Of a stretch of 64,000 nt of DNA, positions 1 to 7,951 are shown piece by piece (position 1 is the stretch's first letter; each line of letters opens with the position of its first letter). Position numbers and translations under genes: made by a program. A model generated the notes under the pieces. That model had not been told where the DNA came from and did no database searches. It was given only the letters and a program-made list of their open reading frames with translations. Source of the DNA: Rufibacter immobilis (lineage in GTDB: Bacteria; Bacteroidota; Bacteroidia; Cytophagales; Hymenobacteraceae). The stretch is taken from contig NZ_RJJE01000007.1 in assembly GCF_003721565.1 (NCBI RefSeq), forward strand, positions 62,001 to 126,000, written 5' to 3'.

Positions 1-1113
1 CTGGAAGGACTGCTGGATTCCTCGGTTATGATAACTGCCCTGGTAGAGGCTTACGCCGGCCGTCACGTTGTTGGTGGAGTCAATGTCCAAGTCAAAACCG
101 GCCTGCCCGTACACCCCGCCGCCCCGGCTTCTCGATTCTCCGTTCTGAGTAAGGTTGCTTTGGTAAGCCTCCGCACCGGTGCCGTACGTGACGGTCCGTT
201 CCAGCAGGCTCTCATTGCGGTTGTTGAACTGCTGGTGCGTGCCCATGCTGGCGTTGAACCCCACTTTGCCCCGCCGCACGTTCACGTTGCCGTTGCCGTT
301 AGCGGTCCGGTTACCTACTGAGATAGTTGTGCTCCCGTTCACGCCGTATAGGGTGTTCTTCTTGGTGATGATGTTGATGATGCCGGCGGTGCCTTCGGCG
401 TCATATTTGGCCGAGGGGCTGGTGATGACCTCCACCGTTTTGATCATGTCTGAGGGAATCTGGCGCAGGGCATCGGCCACGCTGTTGGCCATGATACTGG
501 ACGGTTTGTTGTTGATGAGCACCCGCACGTTAGAGGAGCCGCGCAACTGCACGTTCCCGTCCAGGTCTACGCTCAGAGACGGTACTTTCTTGAGCACGTC
601 TGAGGCGTTACCGCCAATGTTGGTGATGTCCTGCTCGGCGTTGTAGACCATGCGGTCCACTTTGTCTTCCACCAGTGGTTTTTCGCCCACTACCGTCACT
701 TCCTGTAGTTTGTTCTGGATGGGTTTCAGGATGATGCGGCCTAGCTCAATCTCCGGGTCTTTCTCTGAAACTATGATGCCAGTACGGGTAAAACTCTCAT
801 AGCCAATAAAACTCACCGACACAGAGTAACTCCCGAAGGCCACGCGCGACAACGTGAAACGGCCCCGGTCATCGGTGACGGTGCCGTCTACGGGTTTGCC
901 AGTGGCAGAATTAATCAAGGAGATGGTGGCAAATTCTACGGCCTTGTTGGTGGAGGAATCGGTGACTACGCCGCTAATTTTGCCGGTAGCCCGCTGAACA
1001 CCTCCGCCCGGAGCTGTGGCCGTAGAGGGAGTAGGGGCATGGGAAGGCGCCTGAGCATGTACAGAAGACACTGCCGCCCAACACAGGAAAGCAATCAGGA
1101 AAGAATGACGCAT
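1..1113 (-). CDS. TonB-dependent outer-membrane receptor, beta-barrel family 3 (C-terminus outside window)
   Basis: An open frame of 371 codons runs off the left edge. It begins with a signal peptide (MRHSFLIAFLCW..., cleavage probably after VHA). A carboxypeptidase-regulatory-like fold follows at about residues 43-125 (GRFTLSRV, SVSFIGYES). Then comes a plug domain with LQEVTVVGEKPL, VRVLINNKPSS and TSPSAKYDAEGTAGIINI, and the start of the barrel. The same blocks appear in the same order in the receptor at 3677-6193, so the two are paralogues. The family sits in the outer membrane and takes up or binds an unknown ligand; substrate cannot be told. Start chosen at the ATG that gives the signal peptide. 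Most of the barrel lies beyond the window. Confidence 0.9.
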   Translation of the reverse strand, partial: MRHSFLIAFLCWAAVSSVHAQAPSHAPTPSTATAPGGGVQRATGKISGVVTDSSTNKAVEFATISLINSATGKPVDGTVTDDRGRFTLSRVAFGSYSVSVSFIGYESFTRTGIIVSEKDPEIELGRIILKPIQNKLQEVTVVGEKPLVEDKVDRMVYNAEQDITNIGGNASDVLKKVPSLSVDLDGNVQLRGSSNVRVLINNKPSSIMANSVADALRQIPSDMIKTVEVITSPSAKYDAEGTAGIINIITKKNTLYGVNGSTTISVGNRTANGNGNVNVRRGKVGFNASMGTHQQFNNRNESLLERTVTYGTGAEAYQSNLTQNGESRSRGGGVYGQAGFDLDIDSTNNVTAGVSLYQGSYHNRGIQQSFQ

Positions 1114-1413
1114 GAAGAGGGTTTGTAGAGAGATTAAAGTATAAGTAGGGGTAAGATATTATAAACCGAATAGTAATTTTTTATACTGGAAAGAGCTGCT
1201 GTTACGCAGTTCTAGAAAAGTGAGGAAGAAGGATAAAAGCGAGGCGGAAAGAAGGCACTGTCTATAATTGATAAAATTCTTTTGATTGAATAAGCGTTTT
1301 CTGGCAAAAGACAGCGCAAAAAGGAAAAGGTTGCTTCTGTTTATTTGGCCATTCTGTTTTGAAGGTATTTTCCGAAAAGTAGCTTAAATATAAACTATTT
1401 TTTTAGTTATAGC
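1114..1413. other. intergenic, no gene seen
   Basis: About 300 bases of AT-rich sequence lie between the receptor start and the stop of the next minus-strand gene. It should hold the receptor promoter (minus strand), but I see no clean TAnnTTTG box and no palindrome copy. Confidence 0.5.
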
Positions 1414-2328
1414 TTAATTTTCTTGCTGCACCTCTACGTTCATGCCCATGCCCACGGCAGACCATTTATCCCATTTCGCCTGGCTGGCATCTTTGTAGAA
1501 ACTGGTATGAAAGCCAGGCATGGAGGCGGCAATAGTGAGGCTGTTGTTCTGGGTTCTGGGCGCGCAGTCAATCCATTCCAGAGCTATCGCGAAATCCTGG
1601 TCTACATACATGCCATAGGGCTCCAGGTCAACTTGCAGCCAGCCTTTTTTCTGGTTTTTAACCGTATAAAGAATATTGGTGGGAGTGATGTTTTGGGCCG
1701 GTTTTCCGTCTTTAAGCATGTAAATCTTCACCCTAAGTTTTACCTGATCATATTTGTTGGAGGTGAGACAGAAATTGAGTTTGCTTAGGAAAGAAGGCTT
1801 AGGGCCGTTGTTGATCAGAATGCCCAGCTCGCGGCCCAGGTTTTCCTCAATAGGGCGCTGGAAAACCCCGAAGTTATGGTGGAAGAAGGTGATGGGCCCG
1901 GCATGGCCGCCTAGTGTTTTATTCTTCCATTTCCTGGTGCCCACTTTTACCTCGGCTAGCTGCACCGGGGCCGGAGTCAGGGTAATGGTGAGCGCATTTT
2001 GGGCTGTTTGGCTGACCAGCAGCTCTTCGATGTTCAGTTCTTGGGCCTCATACCCAATGGCGGAGATTCTGAGCTTCTTGGTGCGTTGGGCAGCCGTCAC
2101 GGACAAAGAAAACCGACCGGCCTCATCAGAAACGGTTCCCACGGCTTCCTCCAGAATTCCTATACTGGCGTACGCAATGGCCTGACCAGAACCGCCGCCA
2201 GCGATCACCTTACCGGAAAGAAGTTCCTTTTCAGGGTGCTGATAGCGGGAAGCAGCCTGCCCGGTGAAGGGAGCACAGACCATTGCCAGCAGGACAACCG
2301 AGGCAAAGGCATTCAGAAGATAGATCAT
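1414..2328 (-). CDS. secreted carboxypeptidase-regulatory-like domain protein (paralogue 1)
   Basis: 304 residues. An N-terminal signal peptide (hydrophobic MIYLLNAFASVVLLAMV, cleaved near GQAAS) precedes a carboxypeptidase D regulatory-like beta-sandwich at about 38-120 (AIAYASIGILEE, GTVSDEAGRFSLSV, LRISAIGYEAQEL). The remaining ~180 residues form a domain I cannot name, rich in WVD/LEW-type motifs (KGWLQVDLEPYGMYVDQDF, ALEWIDC). The next upstream gene (2455-3369) has the same architecture and near-identical motifs, so they are tandem duplicates, probably one transcript. Exported, likely periplasmic or outer-membrane associated; no catalytic residues evident. In Bacteroidota such domains are often seen on TonB-receptor-linked proteins, which fits the two flanking receptors. 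Confidence 0.8.
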   Translation of the reverse strand: MIYLLNAFASVVLLAMVCAPFTGQAASRYQHPEKELLSGKVIAGGGSGQAIAYASIGILEEAVGTVSDEAGRFSLSVTAAQRTKKLRISAIGYEAQELNIEELLVSQTAQNALTITLTPAPVQLAEVKVGTRKWKNKTLGGHAGPITFFHHNFGVFQRPIEENLGRELGILINNGPKPSFLSKLNFCLTSNKYDQVKLRVKIYMLKDGKPAQNITPTNILYTVKNQKKGWLQVDLEPYGMYVDQDFAIALEWIDCAPRTQNNSLTIAASMPGFHTSFYKDASQAKWDKWSAVGMGMNVEVQQEN

Positions 2329-2388
2329 AACAAGGGGGACTTTGTGCGGGAAACCAGAAGCAGGAAATTCAATAGAGGCGAACCAGTC

Positions 2389-2430
2389 GCGTTTAGGGGG
2401 TGTTTTACCAAAATCTGGCCCAAAACAGAG
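2389..2430. repeat. diverged copy of the CGTTTAGGGG palindrome family
   Basis: Left arm GCGTTTAGGGGGTGTTTT is nearly intact; the right arm (CAAAATCTGGCCCAAAACAG) is degraded. It lies between the stop of the second and the start of the first regulatory-like gene. Confidence 0.65.
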
Positions 2431-2454
2431 CAGACCTGTTCACTGCCGGAGGGA

Positions 2455-3369
2455 CTATTCTTTCTGCTGTAACACTACGTTCATGCCCATATTAACCGCT
2501 GGTACTTTGGTCCATTTAGATTGGCTGGCGTCTTTGAACAAAGTGGTCTGTAAACCGGGCAACGAGGCCGAGAGGGCAAGCCGTTGCGAATGCGTTTTAG
2601 GGTAGCAGTCCACCCACTCCAATGAGATCACAAAGTCCTCCTCCACGTAGAGGTTGTAGGGCTCCAAGTCCACCTTTATCCAGCCGGTTTTCCGGTCCTC
2701 TACGCTCACGTAAATAGGCTCGGACAGCAGGTTCTGGGCGGGTTTTCCGTTTTTCAGATAGTAGACGTTGAGCCGGAACAAGACCTCTTCATATTTATTG
2801 GTGTGGAGATAGAAATTCAGCTCGTTGAGAAACGAGAGGTGTTTCCCGTTGCCAATCTGAATACCAATCTCCCGCCCGAAGTTCGCCAGCAGCGGCCGCG
2901 GGTAAATGACGAAGGAATGGGTGAACTTGGTCTGGGTTCCCAGCTTGCCGCCCATCAGCTTCTTTTTCCAGGTACTGGCGTTTACCTGAACCTCGGGTAA
3001 GGCCACGGGCGTGGCCGTTAAAGAGACCTTCACCCGTTTCTCCCGCGTGGTTTGGGTTATCAGATCATCTACTTTCACATCTTTAGGGGCATAGCCGATG
3101 GCCGAAATCCGGAGCGTTTTCCCGAAGTGCGCCTCGGGAACGGTCAGCGAAAAGCTGCCTTCCTCATCAGCGATGGTACCGGTCTCCGTCTCCACTACTC
3201 CCACGCTGGCGTACCCAATGGTCTCGCCCGTACCTGCGTCCACTACAATGCCGGTAACAAGACCTTTTTGCGGGGTTTTCTCCAGCCAAGGAGCGGCTTG
3301 GGAAACCATGGGCGAACACAGCACCAAAAGCAAGCACATTGAAAACAGGGCATTCATACACTGGGTCAT
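2455..3369 (-). CDS. secreted carboxypeptidase-regulatory-like domain protein (paralogue 2)
   Basis: I place the start at 3369 or 3357 (MTQC/MNALFSMCLLLVLCS), because these give a proper signal peptide; an upstream in-frame ATG at 3429 would add 20 residues of no signal character. After the signal peptide comes the regulatory-like beta-sandwich (IGYASVGVVETE, GTIADEEGSFSLTV, LRISAIGYAPKDV), then the same ~180-residue unnamed domain as in paralogue 1 (TGWIKVDLEPYNLYVEEDF, SLEWVDC, SASLPGLQTTLFKDASQSKW). Identity to paralogue 1 is highest in the C-terminal domain (SLPGxxTxxFKDASQxKW), suggesting that this part is what selection holds. Function unknown. Confidence 0.8.
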   Translation of the reverse strand: MTQCMNALFSMCLLLVLCSPMVSQAAPWLEKTPQKGLVTGIVVDAGTGETIGYASVGVVETETGTIADEEGSFSLTVPEAHFGKTLRISAIGYAPKDVKVDDLITQTTREKRVKVSLTATPVALPEVQVNASTWKKKLMGGKLGTQTKFTHSFVIYPRPLLANFGREIGIQIGNGKHLSFLNELNFYLHTNKYEEVLFRLNVYYLKNGKPAQNLLSEPIYVSVEDRKTGWIKVDLEPYNLYVEEDFVISLEWVDCYPKTHSQRLALSASLPGLQTTLFKDASQSKWTKVPAVNMGMNVVLQQKE

Positions 3370-3590
3370 TGGAGGCCTGATTAAGTGATGAAAATATAAA
3401 GCTTGAGAAAAATTACCGGGTAAGCACAACCGTCATAAGCAGCATTTGCGGGTAGCCTCAGTGCCTTAGCGACAGCCATGGGTTTGCTGTTCTTTTTACT
3501 CTACTGTAACGGCTCGTATATATAAACTATTGTATATAGAAGTAGGGTATATTGCTGGCGAAAAGCAGTTTATTATCAATTTAAGCTTAT

Positions 3591-3616
3591 TTTCTGAAAA
3601 ACGCCCCTAAAACACC
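3591..3616. repeat. half copy of the CGTTTAGGGG palindrome family
   Basis: Only a right arm is recognisable (CTGAAAAACGCCCCTAAAAC). It sits about 15 bases beyond the receptor terminator hairpin. Confidence 0.5.
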
Positions 3617-3621
3617 CTATA

Positions 3622-3654
3622 CAAAAAGAGCGATGACACTGCTGCCATCGCTCT
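3622..3654 (-). terminator. rho-independent terminator of the receptor gene
   Basis: 9-bp stem AGAGCGATG/CATCGCTCT (3627-3635 with 3646-3654), 10-base loop, followed on the minus strand by TTTTTGT. It lies 22 bases after the receptor stop codon. Confidence 0.75.
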
Positions 3655-3676
3655 CTCGTGATCTTTATTGAAAGTA

Positions 3677-6193
3677 TTACTGAACGCCTCCGGTGCTGTC
3701 GCCCTGCTTGGCGTCATCGTTCCGGATGGATTTCTTGCGTTTAGGCGGACCCTGCTGCTGCATCTTCCCGAACCGGTACTCAAACGTCAGCCTGAAACCA
3801 CGGTTGTACTGCTGCACCTGAGAATACGTGCTGAAAGGTAGCCTATCTGTTTGGTTTTCTCCGGCCAGGCGGTTCTCAAACGTAAGCGCTCTCCGGAAAG
3901 GGTTGTCCATGCCCAAACTGATGGCTCCTTTCTTCTCAAACAATTCCTTCCGGATGGCTAGGTTATGGTAGGAGAACGAGGAAGCCTCGCCCTGAAGCTG
4001 CACGCGGGAAGAGTTGAAGCCGCCGGAGAACTGGGCACTGATTCCTTTCCCAAACGTATAGCCAGAGCTCACATTGATGTTGTACATCACCCCATCATTA
4101 GAGGCGAAGGGGGCGTTCAGTTCCACATAATACAGGTTGATGTTCCCGTTGATGTTCCAGGCCGGTACCGGTTTGGTGGAGCCAGACAAACTCATGCCGT
4201 AGGTCTTGTTCTTGGCAATGTTGTTGTAGGTGGTAAATGTAGTATCCCGCAATACCTCAGTCACTTGTTCAATGGCGTTGTCGGTTACCCGCATGTACGC
4301 CGACACGTTGAGCGCGGTGGTCTTGAAGAACGTGCTGTAGTTAATCTCGTAGGAATCGGTGAGTTCGGCATCCAGTCTGGGATTACCGTACGTAACGTTA
4401 ATGCCTTGCTGCTGGCGGTACGGGTTCAGGAAGAACAACTGGGGCCGCTGGATACGCTGGGTAAAAGTGGTGCGCAACTTCATGTTGGGCTTCAGGTCAT
4501 ACGCCAGCGTGATGTTGGGGATGAAGTTGTCATAGTTGGTGGCGAAGTCCTGCGCCGGGTTAACGAAATCGCCGGCTACGTCTGTATACTCATAGCGGCC
4601 GCCAAATCTAAGGGCCGTCTTCTTGTTCAGGTTGAACCCGTAAGAGAGGTAGGAAGCAATCACGTTCTGGTCATAGTTGAATGCTCCGTTGAGGTCCACC
4701 CCGTTATAGAGAGACTTACTGGAAACATCGCGCAGAATTCCTTTGGCCCCTACTTCCAGCAGGGTGTTTTTAGGCATAGGGTGGGCGTAATCTGCCTGGA
4801 AGGTAAGCTCTTTGTTCAGGCCTTCGTTCTCGTTCATGTTGTTGAACCGCAACGGTCCTTCCAGTTCATAGTAGCCAAGGTTCATGTTGTTGTCCTGGTC
4901 GGTCTGGCTGTAGAGCGCTAACAACGTAAGCTCCTGCTGCGGTTTCTTGAACTGGTGGGTGTAGTCCAGGTTCAGGTCCATGCTCAACCGGTTGTTGTTG
5001 TTCTTCATGGACAGGTTGTATTCATCTGTAAGGCGGGGAGAAAGAAACCCGTTCCTTGCTTCATTCTGCGCCGCTTCAAAGGTGTTGGTCAGCTGGTGTG
5101 AACGCAGCTTGAATTCACCACTGTTCACCCTAATGCCGGCTGAAAGCGTGTTTTTCTCATTGATGTCATAGTCCAGACCCAATTGCCCAAACCCGAACAT
5201 GCCGTCTACGGTGCTGGTGCCCAACTGCGTGGTCGTATTCTCAAATTTCTCCCCTGTTTTTGATATTTCCTGATTTGTGCGGGTCTGGTCCATGGTGCCT
5301 TTGCTGTAGAAGCGGGTTGCGCCTGCAGTCACGTTGACACCTAGTTTGCCTTGCCGCATGCTCACGTTCGCGTTGCCATTGCTGCCCCGGGTACCGGCGG
5401 TAAGGGTGGTGGAGCCAGTTACGCCGGCCAGGCTGTTTTTCTTCGTCACAATGTTGATGATGCCCGCGGTACCTTCGGCGTCATATTTTGCCGAGGGACT
5501 GGTGATCACCTCCACGTTCTTGATCACGTCAGCCGGAATCTGCTTCAGGGCATCAGCCACGCTGCCGGCCATCATGGTAGAAGGCTTGCCGTTGATGAGT
5601 ACCCGCACGTTGCCACTGCCGCGCATCTGGATGTTGCCGTCCTGGTCCAGCGAGATGGAAGGGACTTTCTGCATCACATCGGCTGCCGTGCCCCCGGTGT
5701 TGGTAATGTCCTTCTCGGCGTTGTACACCAGACGGTCTACTTTGTCTTCAATGAGTGGTTTCTCGCCCACCACGGTCACCTCTTGGAGTTTAGTCTGGGC
5801 AGGAGCCAGGGTGATGCGGTTCAGATTGGCTGTCTGATCACTGGGCGAGATAGTGACTTGCTTCATCTCCTTGGTTTCATAGCCAATGAAGCTGATGTTG
5901 AGGGTGTAAGTGCCGTTGGCCACTCTGGCTAACGAGAAACGGCCTTTGTCGTCGGTCACGGTGCCGTCTACCGTCTTGCCGGTGCTGGCGTTGATCAGGG
6001 CAATAGTGGCAAACTCCACGGGTTTAGAGGACTCAGCGTCTACAATGGTTCCGGTGATTCTTCCAGTGCCCTGTACTGCCGGGGCAACACCGGCGGGAGC
6101 CGCCTGCGGACGTGGAGTGTTGACTGGGTTCTGCGCCCAGAGCGGGGCAGAGGAGGCGCAGCTTAACAGGGTTAAGAGCAGAAACTTTTTCAT
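3677..6193 (-). CDS. TonB-dependent outer-membrane receptor, beta-barrel family 3
   Basis: 838 residues from the MKKFLLLTLLSC start, which gives a signal peptide ending near WAQ; the in-frame ATG 20 codons upstream does not. A carboxypeptidase-regulatory-like domain (about 45-130: VEFATIALIN, GRFSLARV, LNISFIGYET) is followed by a plug (LQEVTVVGEKPL, VRVLINGKPSTMM, YDAEGTAGIINIVTKKN) and a ~600-residue barrel typical of the OMP_b-brl_3 family (FRFGGRYEYTDV-like strands, GFRLTFEYRFGK near the C-terminus). The tail is basic and polar (PKRKKSIRNDDAKQ) and lacks the usual terminal Phe. Same architecture as the receptor at 1-1113. Ligand unknown; no SusD-like partner is adjacent, so a glycan-utilisation role is not supported. 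Confidence 0.92.
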   Translation of the reverse strand: MKKFLLLTLLSCASSAPLWAQNPVNTPRPQAAPAGVAPAVQGTGRITGTIVDAESSKPVEFATIALINASTGKTVDGTVTDDKGRFSLARVANGTYTLNISFIGYETKEMKQVTISPSDQTANLNRITLAPAQTKLQEVTVVGEKPLIEDKVDRLVYNAEKDITNTGGTAADVMQKVPSISLDQDGNIQMRGSGNVRVLINGKPSTMMAGSVADALKQIPADVIKNVEVITSPSAKYDAEGTAGIINIVTKKNSLAGVTGSTTLTAGTRGSNGNANVSMRQGKLGVNVTAGATRFYSKGTMDQTRTNQEISKTGEKFENTTTQLGTSTVDGMFGFGQLGLDYDINEKNTLSAGIRVNSGEFKLRSHQLTNTFEAAQNEARNGFLSPRLTDEYNLSMKNNNNRLSMDLNLDYTHQFKKPQQELTLLALYSQTDQDNNMNLGYYELEGPLRFNNMNENEGLNKELTFQADYAHPMPKNTLLEVGAKGILRDVSSKSLYNGVDLNGAFNYDQNVIASYLSYGFNLNKKTALRFGGRYEYTDVAGDFVNPAQDFATNYDNFIPNITLAYDLKPNMKLRTTFTQRIQRPQLFFLNPYRQQQGINVTYGNPRLDAELTDSYEINYSTFFKTTALNVSAYMRVTDNAIEQVTEVLRDTTFTTYNNIAKNKTYGMSLSGSTKPVPAWNINGNINLYYVELNAPFASNDGVMYNINVSSGYTFGKGISAQFSGGFNSSRVQLQGEASSFSYHNLAIRKELFEKKGAISLGMDNPFRRALTFENRLAGENQTDRLPFSTYSQVQQYNRGFRLTFEYRFGKMQQQGPPKRKKSIRNDDAKQGDSTGGVQ

Positions 6194-6640
6194 AAAAGTG
6201 TATAGAAGGTATGTGCTTTGCCTGATGAGAGTGGAAGAAGAGATGAGCCGCATATTGCTCGGTTATCTAACTTCAGATTCATTCAGTTGTCCCATTAGTA
6301 CCTTGCCAAGCCAGATTATTACAGTGGCATGCTGAAAAAGGAGGGTTTTAACGAAACTTTAACATGCTGTACTTAAGCCTGTAATTGTAACTGGTTGTGA
6401 AAAAGAGTTTTACTTGTGGAGGGGAAAAGAGTGTGCACAGAAAATGGGAAACCACTGTTCCAAAGGAGTAATGGACTAACAGGCGCAATAGCCCAAGGTG
6501 CTCTTGTGCAGGCGAGGCGCCGTTCTATGAAAGCACTTCGGGCGTTTAGGGGCTGTTTTCTGAAAAACAGCCCCTAAACGCCCGAAGCATAAGTGCACGA
6601 ATTAACGTGGCGCAGGAGAGCGAGGGAGCACCTGCTATAT
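6194..6640. other. intergenic with one perfect palindrome
   Basis: About 450 bases between the receptor start and the LuxR gene stop. It holds the receptor promoter region and the palindrome at 6536-6587. No convincing coding sequence. Confidence 0.5.
6536..6587. repeat. perfect palindrome, CGTTTAGGGG family (24-bp stem)
   Basis: Arm CTTCGGGCGTTTAGGGGC plus TGTTTT pairs without mismatch to its complement at 6564-6587, loop CTGA. Outer bases (CTTCGGG) are private to this copy; the inner CGTTTAGGGGCTGTTTT is shared with the other copies. Could act as a terminator of the LuxR gene, though it lies ~55 bases past its stop. Confidence 0.9.
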
Positions 6641-7405
6641 TTACACCCAGCCTTCGCGCACGGCCTTGGCCACCAGTTCTGAGGTGGTGGAAAGACCTGT
6701 TTTGGCCAGAATATTTTTCCTGTGTGTGTTGACGGTATGAGTGCTGATGTGCAGTTTTTCGCTGATTTGGTGGCTGGAATGCCCGGCAATAAGCAGAGAC
6801 AGAATCTCTTTCTCGCGGCGGCTCAGGATCTCTTTTTTTGAAGAGAAAACATTTTGTACGTTGACATCTATGTAAGACGGCTCATCTTCTAAGCCAATGA
6901 AAGACAGAACCGGTTTGCCTTCCTGTTTCAGGTGGCTAATGACTGTGTGCAGGCACAGGGTGTGCAACACCAAACCGCTTGCGTCTACATGAATAGGAAT
7001 TACCTGGTGTAAGACCCTTATGTATTCTCCGTTGGCTTTTTTGATACGGAAATCATAGCGAAGCTTATACTTGGGAACCTGGTCTGGCCGTAACTGTTTG
7101 AAGAACTCTACCGCGCTTTGCTCAAAGCTCAGAAACCAAGGCAAGTCATCTGGGTGAATGCGCTCCAAAGCTAGAGGCAGCGTGAACTCCTCTGACGGGT
7201 ATCCCAATACTGTTTCCACAGTATCACTGACAAACTCAAATTGAGGGTCTTGGCAGTTGAAAATGAAATAGTAATAGTCTCCTACCTGAAAGATGTTTAC
7301 TAGCTTTTTATGAATTTCCAGCTCAAGCTTGAGGTCTGTTACGGTAGACTCTCTGAAAGCTTGTCGCCAAATTTTTTGTGCTTCCTCATATGCAATCACT
7401 TCCAT
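6641..7405 (-). CDS. PAS-domain LuxR-family transcriptional regulator
   Basis: 254 residues. The N-terminal two thirds contain a PAS sensor fold at about 55-150 (YYYFIFNCQDPQFEFVSDTVETVLGYPSEEF is its core region, split here: GYPSEEFTLPLALERIHPDD). The last 60 residues are a LuxR/FixJ helix-turn-helix (LSRREKEILSLLIAGHSSHQ, ISTHTVNTHRKNILAKTG). No receiver domain, so it is not a classical response regulator; signal input is probably a small ligand, redox state or a protein partner sensed by PAS. Monocistronic. The ferredoxin/reductase operon lies upstream on the same strand, separated by a strong terminator, so no regulatory link can be claimed. Confidence 0.85.
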   Translation of the reverse strand: MEVIAYEEAQKIWRQAFRESTVTDLKLELEIHKKLVNIFQVGDYYYFIFNCQDPQFEFVSDTVETVLGYPSEEFTLPLALERIHPDDLPWFLSFEQSAVEFFKQLRPDQVPKYKLRYDFRIKKANGEYIRVLHQVIPIHVDASGLVLHTLCLHTVISHLKQEGKPVLSFIGLEDEPSYIDVNVQNVFSSKKEILSRREKEILSLLIAGHSSHQISEKLHISTHTVNTHRKNILAKTGLSTTSELVAKAVREGWV

Positions 7406-7548
7406 CTATAAGATGCTTTAACAGGATGAATAAGATATTATATCAAATTTTTTAGGGTTACAATATAAAAAATCCTTCTGAAAGTACTGTAAAAATCACT
7501 GCATAGTTAAACAGATACGTAATTCTGTGTAGGAATAGTTCTATTATA

Positions 7549-7602
7549 TAAAAAAATAGCAGCCCCATCTGGTACTGCAATAGGCAGTACCAGATGGGGC
7601 TG
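7549..7602 (-). terminator. strong rho-independent terminator of the ferredoxin operon
   Basis: 19-bp perfect stem CAGCCCCATCTGGTACTGC (7560-7578) with 7584-7602, 5-base loop, followed on the minus strand by GCTATTTTTTTATATA. It sits 22 bases after the ferredoxin stop. The arms are unrelated to the CGTTTAGGGG family. Confidence 0.88.
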
Positions 7603-7623
7603 TCAACCAGAGGCCGGAAAAGT

Positions 7624-7947
7624 CTAGTCGTTGCCTTTCAGGCGCAGCACCGTTCCGTTAAGGGCTGGGGTTACCTTGATCTGGCAGGAAAGCCGGCTAC
7701 TGTCTGTGAGGTTAGGCAGGTTCTCCAGCATGTACAGTTCATCGTCTGACGGCTCGGGCAGTTCCGGCGCCTGCAGCAGTTCTACGTGGCAGGTGGCGCA
7801 GAGTGCCATGCCGCCGCAGGTAGCCAGAATATCCAGCTCGTTCGCCTTGAGGCCTTCCATGAGGCTTAGGCCCATGTCTGTGGGAATGAGAACCTCCACG
7901 CGTTCGCCAGTGGCGGTTTCTACGTAAACGGTGATGTCTTCTTGCAT
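7624..7947 (-). CDS. [2Fe-2S] ferredoxin, adrenodoxin-like
   Basis: 107 residues, the usual size for a plant/vertebrate-type ferredoxin. The cluster ligands are visible: C-x5-C-x2-C in ATCGGMALCATCHVELL and a fourth Cys about 34 residues later in SRLSCQI, the adrenodoxin-type spacing. It carries single electrons in the cytoplasm. Its start lies 4 bases after the stop of the reductase gene on the same strand, so the two are almost certainly one operon and likely an electron-transfer pair, NADPH to reductase to ferredoxin to an unknown acceptor (P450, desaturase or Fe-S assembly are possibilities). Confidence 0.9.
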   Translation of the reverse strand: MQEDITVYVETATGERVEVLIPTDMGLSLMEGLKANELDILATCGGMALCATCHVELLQAPELPEPSDDELYMLENLPNLTDSSRLSCQIKVTPALNGTVLRLKGND

Positions 7948-7951
7948 AAGC

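Larger units (their letters stand above)
3370..3676. other. intergenic: terminator, half-palindrome and presumed promoter of the regulatory-like pair
   Basis: Contains the receptor terminator (3622-3654), one half-copy of the palindrome family (3591-3616) and an AT-rich patch around 3518-3540 (TATATATAAACTATTGTATA) that could be part of the promoter for the minus-strand pair. No ORF of interest. Confidence 0.5.

Noticed and set aside
179-646. 155-codon plus-strand frame near the left edge
   Set aside because: It is opposite the partial receptor gene, which has signal peptide, regulatory domain and plug motifs in one continuous frame.
3518-3540. TATATATAAACTATTGTATATA as a possible operator palindrome
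   Set aside because: Arms pair poorly and AT-rich stretches of this kind are expected before promoters here.
3965-4921. 318-codon open frame on the plus strand opposite the receptor gene
   Set aside because: It mirrors a strong receptor coding sequence with signal peptide and family motifs; its own translation has no recognisable family and no sensible start context.
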